Shown here piece after piece: positions 33,687 to 42,071 of a stretch of DNA of 64,000 nucleotides; within the stretch, counting starts at the first letter, position 1, and every line of letters starts with the position of its first letter. The stretch is from contig JAFYOP010000007.1 of NCBI GenBank assembly GCA_017547885.1, forward strand, positions 62,001-126,000, given 5' to 3'. This DNA comes from Clostridia bacterium. GTDB taxonomy: Bacteria; Bacillota; Clostridia; Christensenellales; CAG-138. The notes beneath the pieces are model-generated. The model had not been told where the DNA came from. It searched no databases and saw nothing but the letters and a program-made list of their open reading frames with translations. The position numbers and the translations under genes were made by a program.

Positions 33687-35597
33687 ATGAAAAACATCAT
33701 CGTAGGCACCGCCGGCCATATCGACCACGGCAAGACCACCCTCATACGGGCCCTTACCGGCCGCAATACAGACCGCTGGGAGGAAGAACAGCGCAGGGGC
33801 ATAACCATTGACCTGGGCTTTACCTGGTTTGACCTGCCCAGAGGGGACAGGGTGGGCATAATCGACGTGCCGGGCCATGAAAAGTTTATCAACAACATGG
33901 TTGCGGGAGTGGTGGGCATGGACCTTGTGCTGCTGGTCATCGCGGCGGACGAGGGCATTATGCCCCAGACCCGTGAGCATATCGACATACTGGGCCTCCT
34001 TGGCATTGAAAAGAGCATAATCGTGCTGAACAAGTGCGACCTTGTGGACGAGGACTGGCTGGAAATGGTAAAGGAGGACATTGCGGAGGAGCTGAAGGGC
34101 AGCTTCTGCGAGAATGCCCCCGTGGCGGAGGTATCCTCGGTAACAGGACAGGGCCTGCCTGAGCTTATCTCCCTCATCGAGCGCATGACCGCAGATGAGG
34201 TGACCCCCAAGGATATCGACACCATACCAAGGCTGCCCATTGACCGCGTGTTCTCCATATCCGGCTTTGGCACCATCGTTACAGGCACCCTTATCTCCGG
34301 ACGTATCCGCAAGGAGGATTCCCTTGGGGTGTTCCCGGTAAACAAGCCCTGCAAGATACGCTCCATACAGGTACACGGCAAGGACGCAGAGGAGTGCTTT
34401 GCGGGCCAGCGTGTTGCCATCAATATATCCAATATCAAAAAGAACGAGATAGACCGTGGCTGCGTGCTCGCTCCGGTCAGCAGCATGAAGAACACCATGA
34501 TGCTGGACGTGCGCCTTTCCATGCTCCCCTCCTCCAACCGCACCATCGAAAACCGCACCAGATTGCACCTTTTTACAGGCACAAGCGAAGTGTTGTGCCG
34601 TGCGGTGCTGCTGGACAGGGACACCCTTGGCCCCGGGGAAAGCGGCCTTGTGCAGCTGCGCCTTGAGGACGAGATCGCCGTCCGCCGCGGGGACAGGTTT
34701 ATCGTGCGCTTTTACTCCCCCATGGAGACCATCGGCGGCGGCGTGGTTATCGAGGCCAATCCCAATAAGAAAAAGCGCTTTGACGAAAAGACCCTCTCCG
34801 AGATGGCCATAAAGGAACAGGGCGGACATGGCGACATGATAGAGCTGCTGATAAAGCAGCACAGCGATACCGCCATAACCGCCGCGGAGGTGGCAAAGCT
34901 TACCGGCCTCACCATGGAGGAGACCCTGTCAGAGATCGCAGAGCTGGAGGATCAGGGCCTTATAGTGTCCTTCCAGATGAAGAAGGACCTGCACACCTGG
35001 CACAGTTCCTTTGAGCGCAATATCGTGGAAAGCATACTGGCTCACCTTCGCTCCTTCCACAAGGAGAACCCCTACAAGCCCGGCAGCCGCAAGGCGGAGC
35101 TTCGCGTTCGCTTCCTCAACAAGGTAAAGCAGAACGTATTTGACGAATTCATCCAGCGCCTTGAAGCCGCAGGCACCATAAAGCGCAGCGGCGAGTTCAT
35201 TGCCGCAGGGGATTTTGAAATTCTCCACGATGACACCTATGCAAAGGTGGAATCCGCATTGCTCAAAGCCCTCGACAGCGCAGGCTTTGAGTTTCTCAAG
35301 CTCAGCGACGTAAACACAGGGGTAAATCCCGCCTATGCGGAGGATATACTGCAGCTGTTGGCCAACCAGGGCAAGGTGATAATGCTTGCGGAAGATCTGC
35401 TGACCCTGCCAAAGTATACCGACATTGTCATTGAAAAGGCAAAGGAAGTGCTTGCCGCCGAGGGCAAGATAACCATCGCCGGCCTTCGCGACATGATAGG
35501 CACCAGCCGCAAGAACGCCAAGCCGCTGCTTGAATATCTGGACGCTGTCCGCGTTACCCGCCGTAACGGCACAGAAAGCGAAAGGGTGGCGTATTAG
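33687..35597 (+). CDS. selB: Selenocysteine-specific elongation factor SelB
   Basis: The 636-residue GTPase delivers Sec-tRNA(Sec) to UGA codons next to a SECIS hairpin. G1 is GTAGHIDHGKTTL at residues 7-19, then RRGITIDLGF, DVPGHEKFINNM and the NKCD motif. Domains II/III follow (IDRVFSISGFGTIVTGTL). The C-terminal 270 residues are winged-helix repeats that bind SECIS RNA (LLIKQHSDTAITAAEVAKLTGL; KITIAGLRDMIGTSRKNAKPLLEYLD). AGGAG lies 6-9 bases before the ATG. The presence of selB implies that some UGA codons elsewhere in the genome are read as Sec. Confidence 0.97.
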   Translation: MKNIIVGTAGHIDHGKTTLIRALTGRNTDRWEEEQRRGITIDLGFTWFDLPRGDRVGIIDVPGHEKFINNMVAGVVGMDLVLLVIAADEGIMPQTREHIDILGLLGIEKSIIVLNKCDLVDEDWLEMVKEDIAEELKGSFCENAPVAEVSSVTGQGLPELISLIERMTADEVTPKDIDTIPRLPIDRVFSISGFGTIVTGTLISGRIRKEDSLGVFPVNKPCKIRSIQVHGKDAEECFAGQRVAINISNIKKNEIDRGCVLAPVSSMKNTMMLDVRLSMLPSSNRTIENRTRLHLFTGTSEVLCRAVLLDRDTLGPGESGLVQLRLEDEIAVRRGDRFIVRFYSPMETIGGGVVIEANPNKKKRFDEKTLSEMAIKEQGGHGDMIELLIKQHSDTAITAAEVAKLTGLTMEETLSEIAELEDQGLIVSFQMKKDLHTWHSSFERNIVESILAHLRSFHKENPYKPGSRKAELRVRFLNKVKQNVFDEFIQRLEAAGTIKRSGEFIAAGDFEILHDDTYAKVESALLKALDSAGFEFLKLSDVNTGVNPAYAEDILQLLANQGKVIMLAEDLLTLPKYTDIVIEKAKEVLAAEGKITIAGLRDMIGTSRKNAKPLLEYLDAVRVTRRNGTESERVAY

Positions 35598-35617
35598 GGG
35601 GAACGAGGGGAGTGATC

Positions 35618-35680
35618 TACTTTTTCTTTTTCTTTTCCTATGGAAAAGAAATAAGAAAAAGTAGCAAAAAGAAAAGATAA
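35618..35680. repeat. Family B copy B10
   Basis: CTACTTTTTCTTTTTCTTTT / AAAAGAAATAAGAAAAAGTAG with CCTATGG loop follows the selB stop. A linker with ATATATGTGCTGACC joins it to the terminator. Confidence 0.8.
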
Positions 35681-35724
35681 AGTTTAAATTGAAATAAGTA
35701 TAAGCATACATATATGTGCTGACC

Positions 35725-35753
35725 AAAAGCCCCATGAAGGATGGGGCTTTTTG
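35725..35753 (+). terminator. Terminator after selB
   Basis: AAAGCCCCAT/ATGGGGCTTT with GAAGG loop and T5. Confidence 0.8.
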
Positions 35754-35820
35754 CGTGGGTATAGATAAAATCCCAACATTAAAAATTTTTAATCATTTTA
35801 ATGTATTCTCCCGCTTTGTG

Positions 35821-35829
35821 TGGTATAAT
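35821..35829 (+). promoter_or_regulatory. Extended -10 promoter of the acyltransferase/AMP-ligase operon
   Basis: TGGTATAAT lies 45 bases upstream of the chosen start; the -35 is poor, as is usual with extended -10 promoters. Confidence 0.5.
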
Positions 35830-35873
35830 CAATGGGCAATAATACTTATTTTTCCCTTACGGAGGACATACCC

Positions 35874-36746
35874 ATGGCAGCGAAGATAAGGCGCGGCGAC
35901 CGCCGTGACGGCGTGTGGCTTCGGGACCTTGACCCCATGCACGGCATACTGCCCCTGGTTTACCCCAACAGGGCGGATAACGAGGCCTTCATACAGGAGC
36001 AGATAGATCTGACCGCCCTCAATGCCTACCTTGCAAAGAAAAGCGAGAGCGACCCCCAGTTTAAGTATACCTATATGCACGCCTTCATCGCGGCGCTGGT
36101 GCGCACCATCACCCTGCGCCCCAAGATGAACCGCTTTATCTCCGGCGGCAGGATATATCAGCGCAATCACCTTGCCTGCGGCTTTACCATGAAAAAGAGC
36201 TTTGAGGACGACGCCCACGAGGCGCTGTGGTTCAGAAAGTTTGGCCCCGGCGACAATATCGACGCCATACACTACCGGCTCAAGGAGGATATCACCGCCC
36301 TAAGAAGGGATGACGTTACGGATAACTCCACCGACGCCATGGCAATGCTTTTAAAGCTGCCCCGCTGGATGCTCAAGATAGTGTTCGGCCTGCTGTTTTA
36401 TCTTGATAAGCGGGGCAGGGTGCCCTACGACCTTATCAAGGAGGACCCCAACTACGCCACCGTATTCATCACCAACCTTGGCTCCATAGGCCTTAAAGCG
36501 GGCTACCATCACCTGTCCAACTGGGGCACCTGCTCCATATTCGTTGTGCTGGGGGAAAAGTACAAGGCCCCCTTCTATGATGAGGCAGGCAATGTGGAAA
36601 TGCGTGAGGTGATGGACGTGGGAATTACCCTTGACGAGCGCATTGCAGACGGCTTCTATTATTCCAAGACCATCAGGATACTCAAGCACCTGCTGCAGAA
36701 TCCTGAGCTGCTGGAGCAGGATATTACGGAGGAAGTTAAGCTATGA
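35874..36746 (+). CDS. 2-oxoacid dehydrogenase E2-catalytic-like acyltransferase, no lipoyl domain
   Basis: The 290-residue protein resembles the CoA-dependent acyltransferase domain of E2 components and chloramphenicol acetyltransferase: KYTYMHAFIAALVRTITLRPKMNRF, and the C-terminal VMDVGITLDERIADGFYYSKTIRILKHLL, where the usual HxxxDG motif is replaced by ERIADG (His absent). No lipoyl or E1-binding domain is present, so it is not a normal E2. A hydrophobic stretch (about 165-185) may touch the membrane. ATG 35874 follows GGAGG. Its last codons overlap the AMP-ligase start, implying shared function on an acyl substrate. Confidence 0.75.
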   Translation: MAAKIRRGDRRDGVWLRDLDPMHGILPLVYPNRADNEAFIQEQIDLTALNAYLAKKSESDPQFKYTYMHAFIAALVRTITLRPKMNRFISGGRIYQRNHLACGFTMKKSFEDDAHEALWFRKFGPGDNIDAIHYRLKEDITALRRDDVTDNSTDAMAMLLKLPRWMLKIVFGLLFYLDKRGRVPYDLIKEDPNYATVFITNLGSIGLKAGYHHLSNWGTCSIFVVLGEKYKAPFYDEAGNVEMREVMDVGITLDERIADGFYYSKTIRILKHLLQNPELLEQDITEEVKL

Positions 36747-38452
36747 TGATCCCTCAGGCCCCCATGGTGAAGGCACCCTGGCTTGATAACTACGGCGATG
36801 TGGCTCCCCACCTGGACTATTACACAGGCACTCTGGCAGGCGCGGTGGAGCAGAGCGCAAAGCTTTATCCGGATGTTATCGCCTATGATTTCATGGGCAG
36901 CAGCGCCACCTACAAAAGGCTGGTCGAGGATATTCACCGCTGCGCCAAGGGCCTCACTGCCCTTGGTATAAAGGCGGGCGACAGGGTAACCATCTGCATG
37001 CCCAACGCCCCCCAGACCCTTACCATGTTTTACGCGGTAAACCTTATAGGCGCCGTTGCCAACATGGTGCATCCCCTGTCCGCGGTAAACGAGATAGCCT
37101 TCTGCATAAGGGATTCGGGCAGCGTGGCCGCCATCACCCTTGATCAGTTTTACGGCAAATTCTTAGAGGTAAGAAAGCAGTGCGAGCTGCCCCATCTTAT
37201 CCTCACCTCCATAAAGGACGCCCTTTCCTCCGCAATGAAGCTGGGCTATCAGCTGACAGAGGGCAGGAAGCTCCCAAAGCCCGAGGGCTCCGACTTTATC
37301 TGGTGGAAGGATATGCTGAAAAACGGCGCAAAGGTTTCGGATTACCGTCACGATATGCAGGCCGATGACCCCGCCGCCATACTTTACAGCGGCGGCACCA
37401 CCGGCACCATGAAGGGCATATACCTTTCCAACATGAACTTCAATGCCCTTGCAAAGCAGGTCATTGCCACCAATACCTTCTTCCGCCCCGGCGATAAGAT
37501 GCTTGCAATTATGCCCATGTTCCACGGCTTTGGTCTGGGCGTCAGCATACATACCATGATGGCCTCCGGCGGCCACTGCATACTGATCCCCCGCTTTACC
37601 CCCAAGACCTACGCAGGCCTTCTTAAAAAGCACCGCCCCAACCTTATCGCAGGCGTGCCCTCTCTGTTTGAGGCGCTGCTGAGGGTACCCGAGGCGGACA
37701 AGCTGGAGCTTTCCTGCCTTAAGGGGGTATTCTCCGGCGGCGATTCCCTTTCCGTGGAGCTGAAGAAGCGCTTTGACGAGTTCCTTGCCTCCCACGGCGC
37801 CACAGTACAGGTCCGTGAGGGCTACGGCACCACCGAGTGCGTTACCGCCAGCTGCCTTACTCCCATCCACTACGCAAAGGAGGGCAGCATAGGCCAGCCC
37901 TTCCCGGATACATACTATAAGATCGTGGCGGTGGGCACCACCGAGGAAGTGCCCTACGGCACAGAGGGCGAGATTTGCCTTACCGGCCCCACCATGATGC
38001 TGGGGTATGTGAACCATCCTCAGGAAACCGCAGACACCATGAAGCAGCACGCCGACGGCCTTACATGGGTGCATACAGGCGACCTTGGCATGATGGACGA
38101 GGAAGGCTTCATTTACTTCCGCCAGCGCATAAAGCGCATGATCATCACCAACGGCTACAATGTATACCCCTCCCAGATAGAGAACGTGCTGGAGTCACAT
38201 CCCGCGGTGCACCTTTCCTGCGTTATCGGCGTAAAGGATGATATCCGCATGCAGCGGGTAAAGGCGTTTGTAATGCTGAAGTCCGGCTTTGAGCCCTCGG
38301 ATGAGCTTCGGGCAGACATACTGGCCCACTGCGAAAAGTCCGTTGCACGCTACGCCATGCCCAAGGAGCTGGAGTTCCGCTCCGAGCTCCCCAAGACGCT
38401 GGTGGGCAAGGTGGCGTACCGGGTGCTGGAAGAGGAAGAGGCCAATAAATAA
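36743..38452 (+). CDS. AMP-dependent acyl-CoA synthetase/ligase
   Basis: The 569-residue ANL enzyme activates a carboxylic acid as acyl-AMP, typically onward to CoA. The P-loop-like motif is YSGGTTGTMKGIYLSN, with VREGYGTTECV, and the hinge/core region GDLGMMDEEGFIYFRQRIKR then TNGYNVYPSQIE. The C-terminal Lys is in LPKTLVGKVAYR. Length and pattern fit medium- or long-chain fatty acyl ligases, but substrate is unknown. It overlaps the acyltransferase-like gene by four bases (ATGATGAT around the stop), so translation is coupled. Confidence 0.85.
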   Translation: MMIPQAPMVKAPWLDNYGDVAPHLDYYTGTLAGAVEQSAKLYPDVIAYDFMGSSATYKRLVEDIHRCAKGLTALGIKAGDRVTICMPNAPQTLTMFYAVNLIGAVANMVHPLSAVNEIAFCIRDSGSVAAITLDQFYGKFLEVRKQCELPHLILTSIKDALSSAMKLGYQLTEGRKLPKPEGSDFIWWKDMLKNGAKVSDYRHDMQADDPAAILYSGGTTGTMKGIYLSNMNFNALAKQVIATNTFFRPGDKMLAIMPMFHGFGLGVSIHTMMASGGHCILIPRFTPKTYAGLLKKHRPNLIAGVPSLFEALLRVPEADKLELSCLKGVFSGGDSLSVELKKRFDEFLASHGATVQVREGYGTTECVTASCLTPIHYAKEGSIGQPFPDTYYKIVAVGTTEEVPYGTEGEICLTGPTMMLGYVNHPQETADTMKQHADGLTWVHTGDLGMMDEEGFIYFRQRIKRMIITNGYNVYPSQIENVLESHPAVHLSCVIGVKDDIRMQRVKAFVMLKSGFEPSDELRADILAHCEKSVARYAMPKELEFRSELPKTLVGKVAYRVLEEEEANK

Positions 38453-38471
38453 ACGTCATTGGATAAACACA

Positions 38472-38494
38472 GGCCCCCGAAGCTATCGGGGGCC
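38472..38494. terminator. Terminator after the AMP-ligase
   Basis: GGCCCCCGA/TCGGGGGCC with AGCTA loop followed by TTGCTTATTTT. Confidence 0.7.
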
Positions 38495-38621
38495 TTGCTT
38501 ATTTTGATATGCATGGATCACACAGCCCTTTGTTCCCGCAGCCCGCCCTCGCGGATACGTCGGCATCGGCGGTAGTAAAGGTGAAAAGTAAATGTGCCCC
38601 TGTAAAGGTGCTGAGCGTAAG

Positions 38622-38730
38622 AATGAAGGGGGATTCGAACCCCCGTGGCAAGCTCCTTTGCCTCCACTGAGTGCGGCGTAACTCTGCCGCGGAGGATGCC
38701 CGCCCGTATCCGCTACGCCAAAGGGCCTGT
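38622..38730 (-). ncRNA. tRNA-like RNA without acceptor stem; candidate bacterial Y RNA (YrlA-like)
   Basis: Read on the reverse strand, the 3' part is a classic T-arm (GGGGGTTCGAATCCCCC, 38629-38645) preceded by a variable-arm hairpin GGCAA/TTGCC. A CCTCC/GGAGG stem encloses an inner hairpin GCGGC/GCCGC. A D-arm-like GGCGTAGCGGATACGG lies at the 5' end. The 3' flank TTCATTC has no upstream partner, so no acceptor stem forms and no CCA is present. That combination (D-arm and T-arm mimics without acceptor) matches what is described for the tRNA-mimic module of bacterial Y RNAs. Alternatives are a degenerate tRNA or an aberrant selC. It follows the DIP1984-like gene by 5-8 bases. Confidence 0.5.
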
Positions 38731-38734
38731 GGTG

Positions 38735-39187
38735 TTATTGCAGTTCGGTGGTCCAGTTCAGGGCCTGAATGCGGGTATCTAGGGCGCGAAGCTCTGCGCT
38801 GAGGCTGTCGGTGTCCTTTCGAAGCTCCGCCACTGGCACTGTGCTGCGTATGGCTATCTCGGAACGGGTGGCACGGGAGGCGGTGGCGCTGGCCTCTGAG
38901 AGGAAGTTCTGCATTATGCCCACCTTTTTTGACAGCATATCCCGCCTTGCAAGGAGGGCGGTAAGGGTTTCACCGCCGTCGGCAACTTTGGCGTTGGTAA
39001 GGTTGATGGCGCGGATAAGCTCCTCAAGGCGGCAGGTGACCTGCTCAAGCTCCGCAAGGAGAGCCCTGGGGTCCTCGGCGGGGGATTCCCCCTCCTGTAC
39101 CCGGGCGTTGTGGCAGAGGCGGCTCTCCAGCAGGGACAGCCTTTTCTGCAGGTCTGCACGCTCCAGCAATGCTTCTGCAAGCTTCAT
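38735..39187 (-). CDS. DIP1984-family helical protein
   Basis: The 150-residue protein is almost entirely charged helix (LAEALLERADLQKRLSLLESRL, LLAELEQVTCRLEELIRAINLTN, LTALLARRDMLSKKVGIMQNFLSEA), ending with DTRIQALNWTTEL. This matches the DIP1984/DUF6847 family as I remember it, with the conserved INxTN and R-D-x-L blocks. There is no established function. It is followed on the same strand within about 8 bases by the tRNA-like RNA, and the two may be one transcript. Confidence 0.75.
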   Translation of the reverse strand: MKLAEALLERADLQKRLSLLESRLCHNARVQEGESPAEDPRALLAELEQVTCRLEELIRAINLTNAKVADGGETLTALLARRDMLSKKVGIMQNFLSEASATASRATRSEIAIRSTVPVAELRKDTDSLSAELRALDTRIQALNWTTELQ

Positions 39188-39313
39188 ATCTGTATACCTC
39201 CATGGGTGTAGTGGTCTTTATCACAGCATAGCATATCACAGAGAAAAAGGCAAAGTTGACCGGGCGCAGCACAAGGCCATATAATCAGAATATCAACACA
39301 GGAGGTACGCGCT

Positions 39314-39937
39314 ATGTCAAAGGTGATACTGATAAACGGCAGCCCCAATGAATTTGGCTGCACATATACCGGCCTTAGAGAAATAGAGGCTGTGCTGAAC
39401 AGGCACGGCATAGATACCGAGATAATACAGATAGGCGAAGGGCCTGCTGCGGGCTGCAACGGCTGCAATGCCTGCGCCCACACCGGCAAATGCCGCCATG
39501 ATGACAAGGTGAACTACATACTGGATATGCTGGACGACATTGACGGCATAGTGGTAGGCAGCCCGGTATACTACGCCGCCGCGTCCGGACAGGTGACCGC
39601 CTTTTTAGACAGGCTGTTCTGGTCCGCGGGAACACGCATGGCGGGCAAGGTGGGGGCCATGATGGTATCCTGCCGCAGGGCAGGCTCCACCGCAGCGCTG
39701 GATCAGCTGTACAAATACTTTGCCATCGCCGCCATGCCCATGGCCACCTCACAGTACTGGCCCATGATACACGGCAACACACCCGAGGAAGTTAAGCAAG
39801 ATCTTGAGGGCATGCAGGTATTGCGCTTCCTTGGGGAAAACATGGCCTGGCTCATTGCCGCAATTCAGGCGGGCAGGCAGGCGGGGATCCCGGCGCCCAT
39901 AAGGGAAGAGCGCGTAAGGACTAATTTTATAAGGTAA
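39314..39937 (+). CDS. Flavodoxin-fold NADPH-dependent FMN reductase family protein
   Basis: The 207-residue protein has the FMN phosphate loop INGSPNEFGCTYTGL near the N-terminus, a Cys cluster GCNGCNACAHTGKC (residues about 50-63) typical of the iron-sulphur flavoprotein-like group, and IVVGSPVYYAAASGQVTAFLDR. Such proteins move electrons in anaerobes; the redox partner is unknown. AGGAGG precedes the ATG. It is a single gene with a terminator 14 bases downstream. Confidence 0.87.
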   Translation: MSKVILINGSPNEFGCTYTGLREIEAVLNRHGIDTEIIQIGEGPAAGCNGCNACAHTGKCRHDDKVNYILDMLDDIDGIVVGSPVYYAAASGQVTAFLDRLFWSAGTRMAGKVGAMMVSCRRAGSTAALDQLYKYFAIAAMPMATSQYWPMIHGNTPEEVKQDLEGMQVLRFLGENMAWLIAAIQAGRQAGIPAPIREERVRTNFIR

Positions 39938-39951
39938 TGGATGAACAAGCA

Positions 39952-39977
39952 GAGCCGCTCGAAAGAGCGGCTTTTTG
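39952..39977 (+). terminator. Terminator after the FMN reductase gene
   Basis: AGCCGCTC/GAGCGGCT with GAAA loop and T5. Confidence 0.85.
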
Positions 39978-40020
39978 CATGGTTTGCCATAAGGTGAAGG
40001 GCCGGTGGAATAGTATACGG

Positions 40021-40206
40021 ATTATTTATCTTAACCCGCCCACCACCCTTTTAATGTATCTTCGCCTAAAGGCGAAGACGGAAAACGGCAATCATTACTC
40101 AGCCTTAAAAAGAAAGCATTGATATTCCCTAATGCCAGTGATAGTACATCCCGCTTTTCCGTCAGGAAAAGCTACATTAAAAGGGTGGTGGGGGGGATTA
40201 GATAAT
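40021..40206. repeat. Family A repeat, copy A10
   Basis: Termini ATTATTTATCTTAACCCGCC and GGGTGGTGGGGGGGATTAGATAAT; inner hairpins CTTCGCCTAAAGGCGAAG and CTTTTCCGTCAGGAAAAG. Confidence 0.87.
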
Positions 40207-40254
40207 TTGTTTGACAACTATTTCCGCAGCCTATCAAACTATAGCAAACCCCGC

Positions 40255-40285
40255 AAAAAAATCACCCAAGCCGAAGCTTGGGTGA
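40255..40285 (-). terminator. Terminator of the SH3-domain protein gene
   Basis: On the reverse strand TCACCCAAGC/GCTTGGGTGA with a TTCG-type loop is followed by a T-run. Confidence 0.85.
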
Positions 40286-40304
40286 AGTGTGGTTGGTTTT
40301 CTGT

Positions 40305-41447
40305 TTAGCCGATGGACTGGGTGGGAAGATAGCCGTAGCAGCCGCACTCGTTTACCTTTACACGGACCCAGTTGGCATTGGAGGTGCCGGAAAGGAGGGT
40401 CACCTTGGTGCCGGTAAGCAGGGTATGGGTTACGGGGCTGGAGGTGGTAGGCTGGGAGTACAGCACGATACCGTAGCGGGTCTTGTAGGTCTCGCCCGCA
40501 TAGAGGGTATTGCACGCATTGCCGTAAACGGGGGTGGAGCAGCTCCAGTTGAAGTTGTAGCAGGAGCCGCAGTAGTACTTATCCTTGTAGCATACGCCGC
40601 CGTTGGTGTAGCAGCCGTTTTCGGTGCTTACCACCACGCCGCACTCATTGCAGTAGTAGCAGTTGGAGGCGGGCTTGGAGGGCTTAACGGCAGCTGCGGA
40701 CATGTAGGACTTGTAGCAGTAGCCTACCACGCCGCGGGCAGTGCGTACCTTGTACCAGTTGCCGGACTTGCCAAGGTATGCGACCTTATCGCCCTTGTTC
40801 AGCTCGTCAACTACTTTGTAGTTTGTGCCGGGGCCCTTGCGCACGTTAAGGCCGGTGGTGGCATAGTAGTAGCCGCTGGCGGTCTCTTCCTTCTCGGGCT
40901 TTTCGGCGGAGGCGCTGCCGGTCTTGTACAGCTTCAGGTAGCTGGCGCTGGCGTAGGCAACAGAGCCGTCGGTGGTCAGCAGCTTATACCAGTTGCCGGA
41001 CTTGCCGATGCGGGTGACCTGCTGGTTCTTGGCCAGGGCGCCGACGATGGAATACTTGGTGCTGGGGCCGGAGCGAACGTTCAGGTCGGTGGTGGCGCAG
41101 TAGATGTCGCCGCAGTCAGAGCAGACCTTGAACTTTGTGCCGCTGGGGGGGCAAGCCTGGGAAGAGCTGCTGCTGTTGCTGCTGGTAAGGTAGGCGGAGG
41201 ATACATAGCCCAGCTCATATTTGCTGAACTGGATCTGAGTCCAGTTGCCTACAACAGTGCCGGTGGCGGTAACGGCATCGCCCTTTTCAAGGTAGCCCAG
41301 GACGGTGTAGTTGGTGCCGGGGCCGGAGCGTACGTTTACTTCAGTCTTAGCATACTTTACGGTGGCTGCGCCTGCCATAGTCATGAGGCTGAGGGCAGTG
41401 GTAAGGACCAGTACCAAAGCGATGGCCTTGGAGAGCTTCCTTTTCAT
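40305..41447 (-). CDS. Secreted bacterial SH3 (SH3b) repeat protein with Cys-rich inserts
   Basis: The 380-residue precursor has a signal peptide (MKRKLSKAIALVLVLTTALS...MAGAA). It then carries three clear SH3b domains, each with a VNVRSGPGTNY-type motif (EVNVRSGPGTNY, DLNVRSGPSTKY, GLNVRKGPGTNY), and a fourth diverged one at the C-terminus. Between them lie Cys-pair segments (ACPPSGTKFKVCSDCGDIYC; NCYYCNECGVVV; YYCGSCYNFN) that could bind zinc. SH3b domains bind cell-wall peptides. No catalytic domain is present. GGGAGG lies 9 bases before the chosen ATG; a longer reading of 30 residues lacks a ribosome site. Confidence 0.85.
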   Translation of the reverse strand: MKRKLSKAIALVLVLTTALSLMTMAGAATVKYAKTEVNVRSGPGTNYTVLGYLEKGDAVTATGTVVGNWTQIQFSKYELGYVSSAYLTSSNSSSSSQACPPSGTKFKVCSDCGDIYCATTDLNVRSGPSTKYSIVGALAKNQQVTRIGKSGNWYKLLTTDGSVAYASASYLKLYKTGSASAEKPEKEETASGYYYATTGLNVRKGPGTNYKVVDELNKGDKVAYLGKSGNWYKVRTARGVVGYCYKSYMSAAAVKPSKPASNCYYCNECGVVVSTENGCYTNGGVCYKDKYYCGSCYNFNWSCSTPVYGNACNTLYAGETYKTRYGIVLYSQPTTSSPVTHTLLTGTKVTLLSGTSNANWVRVKVNECGCYGYLPTQSIG

Positions 41448-41636
41448 GTTATTACCTCCCGGTGGTTTAGTCTGCGTTGGGGTTTCCTTTACGCTGTCTT
41501 TATTATAGCCCCAATTTCCGGCAAATAGTAGGAACAATACAAGAAAATTCTGTTAACAATTGTTTAAGTTGTGCATTGAGGAAAAGATTCCATACTACAT
41601 ATGGTGGTAAAAAATAATATGGGAAAAATTACCGAA

Positions 41637-41811
41637 ATTATCTATACCCACCCACCACCCTTTAAGGATACTTCTCCCCGGGAGAGAAGTGGGAGGGCTT
41701 TGGATAGCACATATTTGATTCAAAGCATATAAAGCCGGGCTTTTGAGTTGACCGCCTTTTTTTTCGCAAGGGAAAGGGTACATTCAAAGGGTGGAGGGCG
41801 GGATAAGATAA
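41637..41811. repeat. Family A repeat, copy A11
   Basis: Termini ATTATCTATACCCACCCACC and GGGTGGAGGGCGGGATAAGAT; inner hairpins CTTCTCCCCGGGAGAAG and CTTTTTTTTCGCAAGGGAAAG (imperfect). Confidence 0.8.
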
Positions 41812-41908
41812 GCAGCCTATTCGCCATTGCTCCCATAAAAAGAAAACGGATTGCCGCGTCGGGCGCTTCCCTCCTGGCAATGACATATAGTTTGCTGTGC
41901 TGAAACAC

Positions 41909-42025
41909 ATAAAAAGCACCATCCTTCATGGGCTTTTTGGACAGCTCATCAAAGTTTGCTTATAACTAATTCAATTTAAACTTTCTCTTTTCTTGTTTCT
42001 TTTCCAGCCGGAAAAGAAAAGAAGA
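41909..42025. repeat. Composite element: terminator hairpin, linker and family B copy B11
   Basis: AAAAAGCACCATCC/ATGGGCTTTTT (41910-41940), a linker GGACAGCTCATCAAAG and TTTAAACTTTCTCTTTTCTT, then CTTTTCC/GGAAAAGAAAAGAAG. It is the reverse orientation of the B5 and B10 composites. Confidence 0.7.
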
Positions 42026-42071
42026 CTAAAATATGTTATAATAAAGAAAACGCAATTTCGGAGGGGTGTAT

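Noticed and set aside
38622..38730. Calling the tRNA-like element a normal tRNA-Ser, tRNA-Leu or tRNA-Sec
   Set aside because: The 3' bases after the T-arm have no 5' partner, so no acceptor stem forms, and no encoded CCA is present.
40278..41528. A 416-residue forward-strand frame over the SH3b gene
   Set aside because: It is a low-complexity shadow of the SH3b gene on the opposite strand, which has signal peptide and family motifs.
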